64,000 nt of DNA from Massospora cicadina (lineage: Eukaryota; Entomophthoromycota; Entomophthoromycetes; Entomophthorales; Entomophthoraceae). The stretch lies in assembly GCA_022478985.1 (NCBI GenBank), contig JAKSZP010017381.1, positions 1-64,000 on the forward strand, written 5' to 3'. Below are positions 46,144 to 57,925 of this stretch, in pieces. The translations under genes were made by a program, and so were the position numbers. The stretch's first letter is position 1. The number at the start of each line of letters is the position of its first letter. The notes beneath the pieces are model-generated. The model was not told where the DNA came from. It ran no database searches and saw only the letters and a list, made by a program, of their open reading frames with translations.

Positions 46144-46850
46144 ATGGCCCCCTTTGAAGCAAAGGCTTTAATCTCCTGGTTAGAGGTGGCTGCTAATGGA
46201 TTTTGGGCCAAAACCAAGCTTTTTGAAGTGAGTAACTCTGGTCCCTCAAAAGCTTTGACGTTTGGCATAGTTGAGAGATTCAAAAGGGTTCACGCCATGG
46301 AGGTGAATACTGGGTGGTCTAAGGATATGCTCATGGGCTGCATGATTGAGGTGTGCAGATTCTCCCCACTTTATAGGTTATGTTTGACTCCTGGGTTAAG
46401 ACTTATGGCTTTACATTATAAGTCTAAAATGGAACAGGTTTTGGATGTTAGTTTGAGCACCAAGAACGAGAAGGCCATATGTCTCAACATTAGCACCAAT
46501 ATCAGAAGATTCATACTGTGGGACAAGCCACCTTTTGTCACTAGAGAGGCCATAATGTCTCAGCTGAAAGGCTTTGGCAGAGTGATTTCCTTTAATGAGA
46601 ACAAGCTGGTAAAGAATGTGAAGCAGAAGGTTGGCAGCTTGAAAAAGTTCATCATAGGCTCTGGGACTAGATTTTGAAAGTTGAACTTTCAAAGTCATAC
46701 AAAGAGTTGCCTCATTCAGTAACTGTGGAGACCTGAGTGTCCCCATGGTACCTCTGGGCAGGTGCTTCTTGTGTGGCCTAAAGGGGCACTTCAGGGTCAA
46801 ATGTCCTCAGGCCAAACCTTCTGCGGCAGCGGCAAAGCCTAATGCTTAGA
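46144..46850 (+). pseudogene. LINE ORF1 with CCHC zinc knuckle
   Basis: Frame 46,144-46,677 (177 residues) has LMALHYKSKMEQVLDVSL, then ICLNISTNIRRFILWDKPPF and VTREAIMSQLKGFGRV, an RNA-binding ORF1-like layout. After a frameshift GRCFLCGLKGHFRVKC (46,757-46,804) is a perfect C-X2-C-X4-H-X4-C knuckle, followed by an Ala/Lys tail and a stop at 46,846. ORF1 proteins coat LINE RNA. The start codon is the first in frame, not proven. Confidence 0.7.
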
Positions 46851-47159
46851 GAGTGGAAGCCACCCATTGTGACCATAGTGAAAGAGCAGATAGCCATCCA
46901 GAAGACGTTTGAGTAGCTATCTGAGTTGTCAGCCAAGGCAAAGGAGGCGGAGGCGGCTGGCAACGCCAATTTGGAGGCAGTGACAGAGGTACTGAAAAGT
47001 TCCAAGAAGGTAAGTTATGAGTCTAGGAGAACACAGAAGGTGCGGGAAGCTTATAGACTCAGAAATGAGCTTAGTGGTGCTTTGTCCCAATCTTACAAAG
47101 GACATTTTGGAGCGGGTTTCCTCTCAAATGGACGGGTTCTCCTCATAACTCAATTGCAG

Positions 47160-48620
47160 AAGAGGAGAGCTACCACAGCGAATGTGGGTGGGATATTTTG
47201 CGCTAGTCCATAGGGAAAGAGGTAGAGGTAAGGGGGAGCTGCACGCTAGCAATAGTGGTGCAGTGCCTTCTGACCCAATGCATCCAACTGAAGGGGAGGG
47301 GTCAGTTGAGGACCTTGGCAAGGCTAAGATTCCAGTGGATGCTGTGACCAAGCAGAAACCACCCCAGTCCAGTATAGCACTGGAAAGGGGAGTAATGAAC
47401 GTAGTCTCATTAAACCAGCTGAGGTGGAAGAGGATAGGAACCCCCAGACCTGACGCTGAAGACTCTTTGATTGTAAACCTATGGCAATCTGGGTCAAATT
47501 TGCTAATGCATGGGGGTAGGAATGTCCTCAGGAAGTGGCAGCGAGTAAAACTCTGAGTGCAGCAAAACAGGATAGATATCTGCTTCCTCATTGTTACTAA
47601 GTTCAAAGCTGGTTGGAAGAGGATTGCGCTTACCAAATCTCTCTAAAGCAATTATTCTATTATCAATTGTTGGTGCATCAAAACAAATTTGAACTCACTT
47701 TAGGGGAGGGGGAAAGGAAGTGGAATAAACAAATGGGGGTATTATGGTCTGGGTGGCGGACAAGGTTAAGATGATGGACAAAAGGGTATTGGTTCCAGTA
47801 AGGGCTGTAATGTCAGTGTTTGGAGAGTATTAAATTTGGTTTATCGTCTTATATGCGCCCAATTCTGGGTCTGAAAAGAATCCTTCTTCCAAAAGGTTGG
47901 CCTGAGGATCCAGGAGGAAGGCATTGCGGAGTTGGTAGTTCTGGGGAGATACATGGATTGTGTCTGCTTAAGGGATGACAAGATTAGAGTTTTAGGCAAC
48001 TGGAGCTCTGATCCTGGAGCCCACAAGTTAGCCAGTTTAATAATTGAAATTGTCCTACTGGATGTTTGAAAGGTGAGACTTGGTGAGAGGGGGAGCTGGG
48101 TGTACTCACGTCCAGGGAAATCATTTCTCCCGCACTGACCTTGTGTCAGTGCCCCAGCCTCTCCTAAATCACTGAAAGTTGATCCTTCAGAATCATGATC
48201 CAGGTGCTTCAGACCACAGGCCCCTAGAACTGCAGATCAGTGATCATCAAGATAATTCTTCAGGGAAATAATTTAGAGACTGAACCCTGAACTCCTAAAG
48301 TGGTCTCCACAGCAGGAATTCATGAAGAAAATGTGAGTTGGTGAAGAATCCAGATTTTAGGGAATCCTGATGCACTAGTAAAATGGTTGTAGATGAAGGC
48401 TGATCTCAAGAAGGCATGTGAAATCATTAAGAGTCAGCTAGGGGCCATGCGTTTGAAGCATTAAACCTTCAAGAGGAGTTTTTGAGAGTACCTGAAAGAA
48501 GGCTTCAGTCATGGGGTTATCTGCCTACATGGCCAAAGCTGAATTGTATGTGAAATCAATGGGAGCCTTTATGGTGGATCACCTCAAACAAAGGAAGTCT
48601 AGGTGGGATAAGGACTTTAA
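47160..48620 (+). pseudogene. LINE ORF2 amino-terminal region (endonuclease remnant)
   Basis: Discontinuous frames. 47,390-47,556 reads VMNVVSLNQLRWKRIGTPRP. 47,560-47,640 reads RIDICFLIVTKFKAGW, similar in place to the 'D...L.ET...' opening of apurinic-type endonucleases. 47,880-48,050 has GIAELVVLGRYMDCV and VLGNWSSDPGAHKLAS. The catalytic residues could not be assigned with confidence. Confidence 0.45.
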
Positions 48621-49700
48621 CAGCAATGTGCCCTACTCTACAAGTCAGTATGGGCTTTTAGACCCTCAGCAAGGATCTTGTCACTTTGTGATGAAGGAGT
48701 TGAGGTAAAGGATGCATCTTCCATGGCTGAAGTGGCCAAGTCTTATTATGAGGACCTTTATGGCCCCTCAGAGAATGACCCAGAGGCAACCAAAATACTC
48801 ACAAGCAGACTGGGGGTTCTGCCATTGGAGACTCAAAAGCTGTTAATAGCAATATCTGCAAGTCAAAGGTGTCAGACTCTATCTGCAATGGAAAGAATGG
48901 CAAGGCTCCTGGGGAGGATGGGTTGATCCTTGAGCTCTACAAATTGTTTCAGGCTTAAATGTCTGAGATGCTTGATGAACTCTACAAACAACATATAGTC
49001 TCTGGTACTATTGAACCAGGTTTTTTAAAAAAGGCTTGGTGGAAGTGTTGTATAAGAAGGGAAATCCCATACAATGAGGAACTACCTGCTTTTTACTAGT
49101 TAATGTTAACTATAAGATCTTAATGAAGATCTTAGCCAATTGACCAAAGGGGTTGTGGCGGACGTTGGTGGGGAAGAACAGAATGGGTTTATCCAAGGAT
49201 GCTAGATTATTGACAAACTGATGCTGCTTCACCTGAAAGAAGAATGTGCAAGTAAAAAGTATGCTCAGAGGGGGTGGCTACTGTTTATTGATCAAGAGAA
49301 GGCATATGCTCAGTAAAAACAAATATTTTTGGAAAGTATTTTGTAAAGTTGGAATTAAAGGGCGCTTGTTGAGATTGCTTTATAGCAATTCATGGGGAAG
49401 CCTCATTGGTTGTCAATAATAATGGGGTCCTTTCCCACCCTTTTAAGGTATGTAGGGGCGTGCGTCAAGGAGACCCTCTATTTTCTTGTTGTTTGTTCTT
49501 GCAATAGAGACCCTTTCGGTGGCTCTCAGGAAGACTGACCAAAAGAAACTTACCATCAATGAGGAGGATTATACACACTTAATGTTTGTGAATGATATGT
49601 GGATTTTTGTTTCATAATAGGAGCAGGAGAAGGTGGTGATGAACATTCTGAAGATGCACTAAAATGCAAGCAACGCAAAGGTCAATCTGTCAAAATCCAG
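48511..49700 (+). pseudogene. LINE reverse transcriptase
   Basis: The pre-RT segment MGAFMVDHLKQRKSRWDKDF (48,550) is followed by AKSYYEDLYGPSENDPEATK (48,740), NGKAPGEDGLILELYKLF (48,890) and the VNVNYKILMKILAN fingers motif (49,105). Then QNGFIQG-like and LFIDQEKAY (49,290), ETLSVALRKTDQKKL (49,510) and HLMFVNDMWIF (49,580), the catalytic box normally ADD, here VND. Frameshifts and stops throughout. As in the chromovirus, the first Asp of the pair is Asn. Confidence 0.75.
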
Positions 49701-50850
49701 GTCTTGGCCCATTGACAGAACTGTGAAGTTGGATGTGGCACCAAAGAGCTTAATCCCCTCGATGACAACAGGGAAGGGTTTTTGTACCTCAGGTGTCCCA
49801 TCCCTGGGCAGGTGTTGCCACACAAAATATGGCTCAAAATTAAAAGTGACTTTAAAAATGTGTCTTGGAAGTGGCAATGACTCAATTTATTATATTGGGG
49901 CAGAGCCACTATCATGAACACTTTCATTCTTTCCAGATATGGTCATTGCCAGATTTGTTCCACTGCCAGCATCTTCCATAAGAAGAATAGAGAGTATGTA
50001 AACCATTTCATCTGGTGGGGGCAAGTGTCAAAAAAGTTATTATAACTTGTGTCAGGAGTTGAAGAAGGGGGCATCAGTATGACTACCATTGAGAGTATGA
50101 TCAAAGCACTTCAGCTGAAGTGGATTTCATGGGTTACCAGGGAAGGAAAGTCCATTTGTTGGTTTCCAATAATAGTAGAATACCTTGCTAAGGATTGCAG
50201 AGACAAAAAAACAAGTCCTTTGTGTTATCTGGGGCATCAAAAAAGGGGCCATACCGAGCACAGGGAATCTATCAGGCTAATGAAAGAATTACTTTAGAGC
50301 TTGGGCAGGCAGTGTTGGTATAATAGAGGGCGGAGAGTGGTCTATTGAAAAAATCCAGATAATGTCCCTTTGGGGAGGAGCTTGGTGACTGAAGATGGAG
50401 CCTTGTCTGCGCAAGGCCTTCAAGCACTTTATTGGGAAGGTCCACTTGAGGGATCTTCTTGATGGCAACGACTGTAGAGTACTTAGGATGGAAGCAGCTA
50501 ATAATGTTGCCAGTGCTCTAAGGTGCTGGTAAGGAAGGCATGGGATTTTGTAATTGCAATGGAACTGCCTCCTTACTTGAGGGAAAACATTCCTTCTCTG
50601 GCTGCATTAGAGGCTGAGGAAAGCCTGTTAAGAAGGTCGTGGAGGGCAGTATAAGCGGTTGTTCCCATGAGGAAGAGAAGGCTGGAGGTACTACAGATGG
50701 GAAAGCACCTTCATCCTTTGGGACTGTTTAAAGGTGGGAGGTTTTAATAGTGTCTGCCTCTCAAAGTTAACAACTGTAAATTTGGGATCTATATAATGAG
50801 GGCTTTGCTCTAGGTTTTTGTCTTAGATCTTTAGTAGCAAGCAACAAGGC

Positions 50851-52218
50851 TTGATAGACCTATAGGAAAGGAGGGTAATGGATGTTGGTCTTTAAAATTT
50901 AAAACATTCTATTCTAACTTCATAACAACATACTGGTCACTGGGGTGACTCTGTGCAAGTGTAGTAATATCAAAAATAATAACCTTCTGTATGCCTGTAA
51001 GGTATATGGAAGAGAGTAGATAACAAAACACAACTTCATTGAGTTTTTGGCTGCAGAGCCTTTTTTTAGAAGTGTTCTATGATATAACGCATAAAACACA
51101 GTAGCAAGTTATCCTCTTTTCATCTAGTGTGGCCAGTGATCCTGATTGCATATGCACCTTTAAGTCTGGTTTCAGAGAAGAAAAGGTTCATGGTTTTGTG
51201 CAGAATATGGGGGATGTAATGTATGGTCTATGGCTTTCCAGAAACCAGAATTTCTTCAATCCATAAGGAATCCAAGTGATAGCTCCTTAATCATGGTCAA
51301 TCAACAATTATAAATGTATATAGACATCTATAACAATCATTTTTTATTATAAAAGTTGATCTTAAGGGTCATTTTGGTCTCATCCCTCACAATAATGGAT
51401 GGGAGAATATCTCTGAGCTGGATGGGTAGCCTTTGCTGTCCAGTACAACCAAAATTTGAAGAATATGTCAGCTTTGGAGTGGTTTAAGCTAACCACCCAC
51501 GTTAGGGTTAAGTAATAGCCTTGCCTTGAGCAGTCCCAGTGCAGTGGGGCAATACCTGGGGAATTTATCCCACAAATTTTCCTGCACTGGGAGCCCCTAG
51601 GGGCACACAAAAACTCAAAAAAACTAAAATCAAAACAGTATATAGATATGAGTACATTTGAATAAAGAAAAATAAACCATATATAGGGGTGAATCTATGA
51701 TACCTTTTATGCAAAAAGGGAGTTGACCAATAGTTTTTAAATTATGAAATTGTCTACTAAGACTAATACATTATCTAGATTCCCTATAACTATATAGGTT
51801 TGTCTTCAGCTAATAGCTATAATAAAGCAAAAAAGAGCTATACTATATATTGGCTTTTAGAAATAATTATTTTTAAGGCCAAAGATGTACTTCTTATTAT
51901 TAAAGTTAATTCAAACTTATAAAATTTCATAATTTAAATGGCTATAATAAGTTTATCTAAAGTAAATCTTTAATAGTAAAAAGCATATATCTTTTCTTCA
52001 TATATATTATCTTTATTTAAGCAGTTTGGTATTGCTCAGGTACTATATGACATCAAAACTTCTATATAGTTTATATTATGCTTTGTTGATATCAAAGCGG
52101 CGGCATCAGATTATAACATTAAATATTAGTATTTAAATAATAACAAAGGTAACTGTATGAGGACAGAGACCTTGAAAACCTTTATAACCTAATTTGCTAA
52201 AACAGCTTTTTATTGTTA
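50851..52218. other. AT-rich sequence with one GC-richer hairpin
   Basis: A perfect 11-bp inverted repeat TCCCAGTGCAG / CTGCACTGGGA (51,534-51,544 and 51,582-51,592), with a 37-nt loop, lies in a short GC-richer patch (51,380-51,610) that may be an old SINE or repeat. Nothing else was recognised. Confidence 0.4.
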
Positions 52219-52234
52219 AGATACAACAAACACT

Positions 52235-52410
52235 ATGCCCCAAACCAAGATAGCTAATAGCAAAGGCGGTCCATGGAGTTCCTGGCCTATCATATGCCAT
52301 GTGTGGAGGTTTTCTGGATTTTATCTTCCTTTCCCATTTATTTGATTTCCCTTGATTGGTGCGGTATCATCCTCAAGTCAGCCCACCTCAAATAAAATAA
52401 AAACAAAAAA
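52235..52410 (+). mobile_element. SINE family B, 5'-truncated
   Basis: Target duplication AGATACAACAAACACT (52,219-52,234 and 52,411-52,426). It starts inside the family at ATGCCCCAAACCAAGATAGC and ends TCAGCCCACCTCAAATAAAA plus an A-rich run. Same start zone as the copy at 27,067. Confidence 0.9.
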
Positions 52411-52426
52411 AGATACAACAAACACT

Positions 52427-53448
52427 GTAGTTTATTAATACTCAAAGTGACTTTATGGATTGCTGGTTGTCATGTTCTTCTTAGTGGTAGGCTTCTGAAG
52501 CTACTATTAGAACAAGATCATATTTCAAGGTGCAGTCCCTTCATTATATGCAAACCTTGGTACCATGGTTCTCATTTGTGCAGATAACTGATAACTGATT
52601 ATCACTTAGGAATCTCATGTTAGTTGCATAGTATATGGAAAAGCCAGGAAGGCTGATGCTAGGTCTTGAGGCAGCTACAACTAATAAAAATCAGCATAAT
52701 ACAAATGAGCACAATGGCAATTGACTGAAAATATCAATAAGCACTATAAAAACCATGTTTGTTCCAGTGCTGATGCAAGGTAGTTGATCATATACTAAGC
52801 AATATAATTTTCTAAATCCTCTGGGGTGAGGTAAATCAATGTAGATTATTGATTGGGAGTTTAGCACCAGTGGGGTGACATGGGAGCAATTGCAACTGTA
52901 TTGATACCATTACTTTGGTGATGCAACCTGAAAAAATTATGGTAAATTCCTACTACTAGGTGAAATGCCATGAAAAAATAATCAATTGTGCAATTTATTA
53001 AAAGTTGTATAGCAACCAAAGAAATTAATAGTGAATTATTCTATATTTTTTTGCAGTGGCAAAGTTTCTGTTTAAAAGCCTTTGTTTAATAAGTAGTTAA
53101 TATGCATATACCTAAACATAAGGTGGGATTTTTTATGATTTGGTCAACACACTGTCTCAACTTGCCTAATAGAAAGGGTTGAAGCAACAATAATATTTTT
53201 AGGATATCATAATATAAACCTTATTATCATGTAGATTAGTATTGATCTACCTAGATGAGTTAGACAGTCCTTTCCTGAGGCACACAAAAAGTTGTGCATA
53301 TATAGATAGTCCTGTTTTAATTAATCTAATTAATTTAAATAGTTAAACTTCTGTTACAAAAACAAAGGTTAAATAACTTTATGGAAACCTTAGGGTATTT
53401 GATTTACATGTGCATAATGTTGCTCATGTTATGTTACATGAGAAAATA
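52427..53448. other. AT-rich sequence, nothing recognised
   Basis: No open frame or repeat that I can support. Confidence 0.4.
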
Positions 53449-53468
53449 ATGAGAATATAAGTTTTTTA

Positions 53469-53755
53469 AATTTTTATTTGAGGTGGGTTGACCTGGGGAC
53501 AATACTGCACTGATTAAGGGAAGTGAAGAAAATGGGGAAGAAGGATAAAAACTGGAAAACCTCCATGCACAGTTTATGATAGGCCAGGAACTCCATGGAC
53601 CTCCTTTGCTATTTGCTATCTTGGTTTGAGGCATTAGTGCAAAAAACCAACACAGTCATAATTGTTCTCTACCCAAAGTTCATCTACTGGGATCAAACTT
53701 GGGGAGGCAGTGGTAGAGGGTTCATATTCTACCCTTGGGGCATCCTCCCCTTAGG
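53469..53755 (-). mobile_element. SINE family B, full length
   Basis: Target duplication ATGAGAATATAAG (53,449-53,461 and 53,756-53,768). On the minus strand the tRNA-like head is GGGAGGATGCCCCAAGGGTA (box A-like), then CCCCAAGTTTGATCCCAG (box B-like). The body follows with CATGGAGTTCCTGGCCTATC, and the tail is GGTCAACCCACCTCAAATAA. About 285 bp; defines the family. Confidence 0.85.
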
Positions 53756-54230
53756 ATGAGAATATAAGATTTTATAATTTTAGCTATTATAGAGATTCTG
53801 AATAATCTAATGATATATCAATAGACGCATTACCTAAATATTCTATAGGTCTATCTAGAAAATTTAATTAAACTTTCATATCTTTTTTATTCTCATATAT
53901 ATATAAGTGGCATTTTTTCTTTGTGTTTCCATGCTCTTCTGATGCTCTGAGATAAAAACTAAGAATATTTATAGCCATGGGGTATTTATATACTATATTT
54001 TTAAAAAGATTTATACATTTATTTATAAATAAAACAGTTATGACAGTGCTTGGATGTCAAAGCTTACCTCTATCTAGTAAAAGCTCTTTGAAAAATTTTA
54101 TTAGTCTACATGACTTTTTTATTAGTAACTACATTTGTAAACCTCAAGCAATATATATATATATACTATCTCAGAATGATTGTATCAGCACTCAAGTTCA
54201 GCTGTATCAAAATCTGCAACTAAAATTATT

Positions 54231-54352
54231 TGAGGTGGGTTGACCTTGGGACAAATATACCACACTGAGAATGTTTTCTAGCCAGTACAGGTTTCAAACT
54301 CAAAACCTGCACTAGGGGTGGAAGCAGTTTTACCCACACAGCTAGCCACCCT
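54231..54352 (-). mobile_element. SINE family A, full length
   Basis: Target duplication AAAATCTGCAACTAAA with ATTATTT (about 54,209-54,230 and 54,353-54,376). On the minus strand the head is GGGTGGCTAGCTGTGTGGGT (box A-like), a box B-like AGTTTGAAACCTG, and the tail GGTCAACCCACCTCAAATAA. Only about 122 bp: a tRNA-like head joined almost directly to the shared tail. Confidence 0.85.
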
Positions 54353-54376
54353 TCAAAATCTGCAACTAAAGATTAT

Positions 54377-55170
54377 TTATTTCCTGATACATCAATACTA
54401 TGTAAAAGATTCTCTACTAAAGCTGTTTTTTATGAGCAGTCATCCAGAAAAGCTTATAAAAATATGAAATTTTACTGAAAACGAACATAATTTTGCAATT
54501 AAGAACCTTACAAATAAACGCTAAATGTTGATTTTATGACTCACAGATATAATAAATTTGAACCCACTACCATTTTTTGTGAATAATCCAAAAAGGTATC
54601 TTGCCTATATATATAATTATCCATATATGGAGAGTTTGGAAAATATTTGATAATAAAGGGAAAAGTTTTCAGAAAAACAATAATTTATGAAAGGGTTAAC
54701 TCCTAGAATACTATACTATAAATTTGCAAAACAAATAGAGATCTTTTTCATTCCAAATATTTGTTTAAACAAAAAAAATTGTTTATGATTATATGATAAC
54801 TGGAGTGCCAAGGAAAAACTTGGCTTCTAATATAAATACTTAAGCACACACAACATCATCTTAAGGCTATCAGGTACTTCTGTTACTATAGTATAAGAAT
54901 AAGTGTAAATATTTAGTTAAGAATGAGGAGGTTGTGTGTATCAATTGTTTTGTACATGGTAGCTGCCCTTGAATTTCCTGCATACCTTCTCTGATAATAA
55001 TTATTGCAGTAGCCAAAAGTGACACAAATACAACTAGCACTAGTACTAAAGGTTTTGGACCCTCATTAATCTTGATAATTGGACTTAAGGAGGGTAATTT
55101 AATTTAATTTGAATGAAAATGGTGCTTTTGTATTAAATTATTGAATGACCAGGAATCAAAAAAACTAAAA
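54377..55170. other. AT-rich sequence, nothing recognised
   Basis: An ACTAGCACTAGTACTAAAGG at 55,033-55,052 resembles the non-LTR tail but lacks the A-run and target duplication. No coding is evident. Confidence 0.4.
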
Positions 55171-55225
55171 TTATATAATGTGAAGTCTTTTAGATTTTAT
55201 ATGTATTGATTTGTTGCTTTTTGTT

Positions 55226-55618
55226 TTATAGTGAGCGTTTATACATGCCAGCAAACTTATCAAATGTGACACAGTAAGTTTCAAAAATATTTCTTTTCTT
55301 GACAACCTCAGTTCTATGACAAAAACCCTCATTGTATACCAGATTGGTTTGAACATCTTCTAGTATAAAACATATTTTGTAAAAATTTTGACTTGGGGTT
55401 TCCCCCAAATATAGATTTTTCAATTGAGAATGCTCCTGGTTGAGCCATTTGTTTGGTGGGGTAATTTGCACTTTGTGCAATGGTTTATTCATACATATAA
55501 ACTTAAAAAAGATGTTTTTAACTTCTGCACCATGATCTGTTGACAGTGTAGTCTTAGTTTTTTTTGAGGTTGGTTGTGAGGTGATATGGCTTAAACAGGG
55601 AGGGCTGCCACTTATCAT
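55226..55618 (-). CDS. Hypothetical 130-residue open frame
   Basis: Open from 55,618 to the stop at 55,226. It contains VKNIFFKFICMNKPLHKVQI, PPNKWLNQEHSQLKNLYLGE and DVQTNLVYNEGFCHRTEVVK. No family is recognised. It is long for this AT-rich stretch and has balanced composition with GAGVKN-like hydrophilic segments, so it could be an exon or a fragment of a transposon protein. No splice sites or tandem partner were confirmed. Confidence 0.3.
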   Translation of the reverse strand: MISGSPPCLSHITSQPTSKKTKTTLSTDHGAEVKNIFFKFICMNKPLHKVQITPPNKWLNQEHSQLKNLYLGETPSQNFYKICFILEDVQTNLVYNEGFCHRTEVVKKRNIFETYCVTFDKFAGMYKRSL

Positions 55619-56259
55619 CTTTTATCTAAGGTATGTCCTAAGTCATTGATCTTAGCAAGAGGCAGAGCCCTATAATTGATGCTCCTCTTAGTCCTAAATG
55701 GATGAAAAGTCTTGTCCAGTTTAATAGCTGTGGATGAGAACCTAAATTTATTAAAGAATAAAAAATTTATATAGCAGAAAATTGCTAGATATATTATACA
55801 TAAGTTGCAAAGCTAAAATATTTGTAATAATCATAAACATTTTAATGGTAGTAAATCCTAATAGATTGAGTTACTTGTGATAATTCATGAACAAAAACAA
55901 TGTGTTTAATAACTTGTTATTGATAACTTTGTAATGATCTGGAATATATATACTTTTTAATATAAAATTAATTCAGCGTATCACAATTAACAATAGCACA
56001 AAACAAACATTATTCTAGTAACCTTAGACCTTCCTTCATATTTGCACCCTTAGTTCCAGCCTTATTTTTCAGATAAAAACATTTCTATAGTGACTACAGT
56101 TCTTAGATTTTTCCAAGAGCATTGAAAGACTCATACCTTGTCAAAGTTTCCTATAAAAAGGTATTTTAACATAATAAGTTGAAGTAATGGATATATACTT
56201 AATGCAGCTTCCAACTATCATTTTGTAGTTCAAATTACTTTGTAATTTTTTATAGAGCT
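55619..56259. other. AT-rich sequence, nothing recognised
   Basis: No supported feature. Confidence 0.4.
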
Positions 56260-56277
56260 AAGGTAACAATGAGGAGA

Positions 56278-56399
56278 GGTGGTTAGCTGGGCAGGTAAAA
56301 CTACTTCCACCCTAGTGCAGGTTTTGAGCTTGAACCTGTACTGGCCAGAAAAATTCTCAGTGTTATATTTGTCCCAAGGTCAACCCACCTCAAATTTTT
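56278..56399 (+). mobile_element. SINE family A, full length
   Basis: Target duplication AAGGTAACAATGAGGAGA (56,260-56,277) and AAGGTAAGAATGAGAGA (56,400-56,416). Head GGTGGTTAGCTGGGCAGGTA, box B-like GAGCTTGAACCTG, tail GGTCAACCCACCTCAAAT. Opposite strand to the copy at 54,231. Confidence 0.9.
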
Positions 56400-56817
56400 A
56401 AGGTAAGAATGAGAGATCATAAATCCAAAAATTATACAACTTTAAGGCTCTTTAAATATAAAATGTAAATACTTTGTACTCTATAGTAAAAAGAATAACT
56501 ATTGTCCATTAATTTATACTATATAAGTAAAACTTGACCATTTGATATATTGTTCTTTAATACAGTATTATTCCCAAGATTTTACTATTTCAGGTTAACA
56601 AATTAGTATTTTAAAAATAACTGTCAATGACCAAATAACTTTAGTTAGTGAACTCTATAGTATAGAGTTATTACATGTAATATCCTAAAGAAACTTGTAT
56701 AAATAACTTCTTAAATTAAATTATAATTGAAAAATCAGTTGTATAAATTTGTAACATTATTATCATTTGTACAATTTCAAAAGACATTAGAATCTTCTAA
56801 AGCATTTTTATAAGCCA
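56400..56817. other. AT-rich sequence left of the Helitron
   Basis: Nothing recognised. Confidence 0.4.
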
Positions 56818-57023
56818 CTAGCAGAATACCCATGCTTTGCAATGGAGTTTTATGTTGTACATAATGAAAATGTTAGTTTAAGTAATAAAGTTCAATTAAA
56901 GTAGGTTTTTTAAAATTAAATAGCTGTTGCCCATAACTTCGTTTGTGTGGTTTTCAAATTAATGTGATAATATTAGTATGAGTACCAAAATGCATTGCAA
57001 TGCCACTCAAAGATAGAAAGTGT

Positions 57024-57039
57024 GCAACTAGTACTAAAA
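57024..57039 (+). mobile_element. Micro-insertion of a non-LTR tail (16 bp)
   Basis: GCAACTAGTACTAAAA lies between perfect copies of AAGATAGAAAGTGT (57,010-57,023 and 57,040-57,053). The shortest insert found, it sits inside the Helitron and so postdates it. Confidence 0.9.
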
Positions 57040-57074
57040 AAGATAGAAAGTGTTTGTATTTAATTTATTTTTAA

Positions 57075-57925
57075 TGAAGCACTTTTGGATACACAATATT
57101 TTTTTGTTTTTCCATCTGGTGCATACATGAATAAATCAGAAGGTTTTCTGACGCGTGAGCAGGCCACATATAGCTGTACATGTGAGAAGCATGGTTTTTT
57201 TAGATTTAGTCCACACACTTGTAGTGATTGTCCATGTGCTTTGTTGATGGTCATTGCAAATGCAAGCTGCACTGGAAACTGCAAACGTCTGAATTCAAAT
57301 GGCATATCTGTTGAAATCATTGGGATGCATGGCAACAGTACATCTTCTCCTTTAAATTTTCTATTTTAAGACTGTAGCATAATGTCTTGTTCATCATCTT
57401 TTTCACTGAAAGCCTGATACCGTTGCAAAGCTGTGGTGGATTGATGTTTTGGAGAAGAATGATAGGTACAACAATTTTCAATGTTAAAACATGCGGCGGC
57501 ATATATGGCAAATCAAGTGAATTTAAGAATTTAGTTGGATAATTGACAACTTCATCTTGATTAATTACAGTATCAATGGAATTATATGTTGTCACTTCAC
57601 CTGGTATTTCATTTTTAATGCTGAAAGTGATGGCATTGACATCATTGTTTTTGGCTGCTAGTATAGCACATGAACTTAGCCACTGATTTTTGTAATTCTG
57701 TGCAATATTTGGGAAAACTTTGTAAATTAGTCTGTGGTTGCAGTGATTTTACAGAAGTTTGTTGGCAATGTGACACATTGTGTGGATTCATTGATTGTCA
57801 TTTTCCCATTCCCAATATCCAACAATTGTTTTGCAAAATGTTCAGTGGATGCATGTTGTAGATGTACACACATATTGGTCTTCAAAGTTAATTCCTGTAC
57901 ATGTGACATAAAACTGATGACAATA
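57075..57925 (-). pseudogene. PIF1-type helicase C-terminal region of a Helitron
   Basis: Minus-strand pieces in order: KQLLDIGNGKMTINE and CVTLPTNFCKI (57,825-57,750), NIAQNYKNQWLSSCAILAAK with NNDVNAI (57,715-57,640), TTYNSIDTVINQDEVVNYP (57,595), LDLPYMPPHVLTLKI and NINPPQLCNGIRL (57,520-57,410), then after a frameshift FRRLQFPVQLAFAMTINKAH with GQSL (helicase motif V-like), and LYVACSRVRKPSDLF (motif VI-like) to about 57,075. This is the C-terminal half of the Rep-helicase of Helitrons. The ATPase motifs I-III and Rep are missing. At least three frameshifts or stops. Confidence 0.85.

Larger units (their letters stand above)
46144..50850 (+). mobile_element. Decayed LINE (non-LTR retrotransposon)
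   Basis: ORF1 with knuckle (46.1-46.85 kb), endonuclease-like debris (47.2-48.6 kb) and reverse transcriptase (48.7-49.7 kb), followed by about 1.1 kb with a C-terminal remnant (49.7-50.85 kb). Layout and the KAPGEDGL motif fit Tad1/L1-like LINEs. No target duplication or A-tail was identified, so both ends are approximate. Its 3' end does not carry the CTAGTACTAAAA tail, so it is not the source of the micro-insertions. Confidence 0.7.

Noticed and set aside
55033..55052. CACTAGTACTAAAGG, like the non-LTR tail
   Set aside because: No A-run after it and no target duplication.
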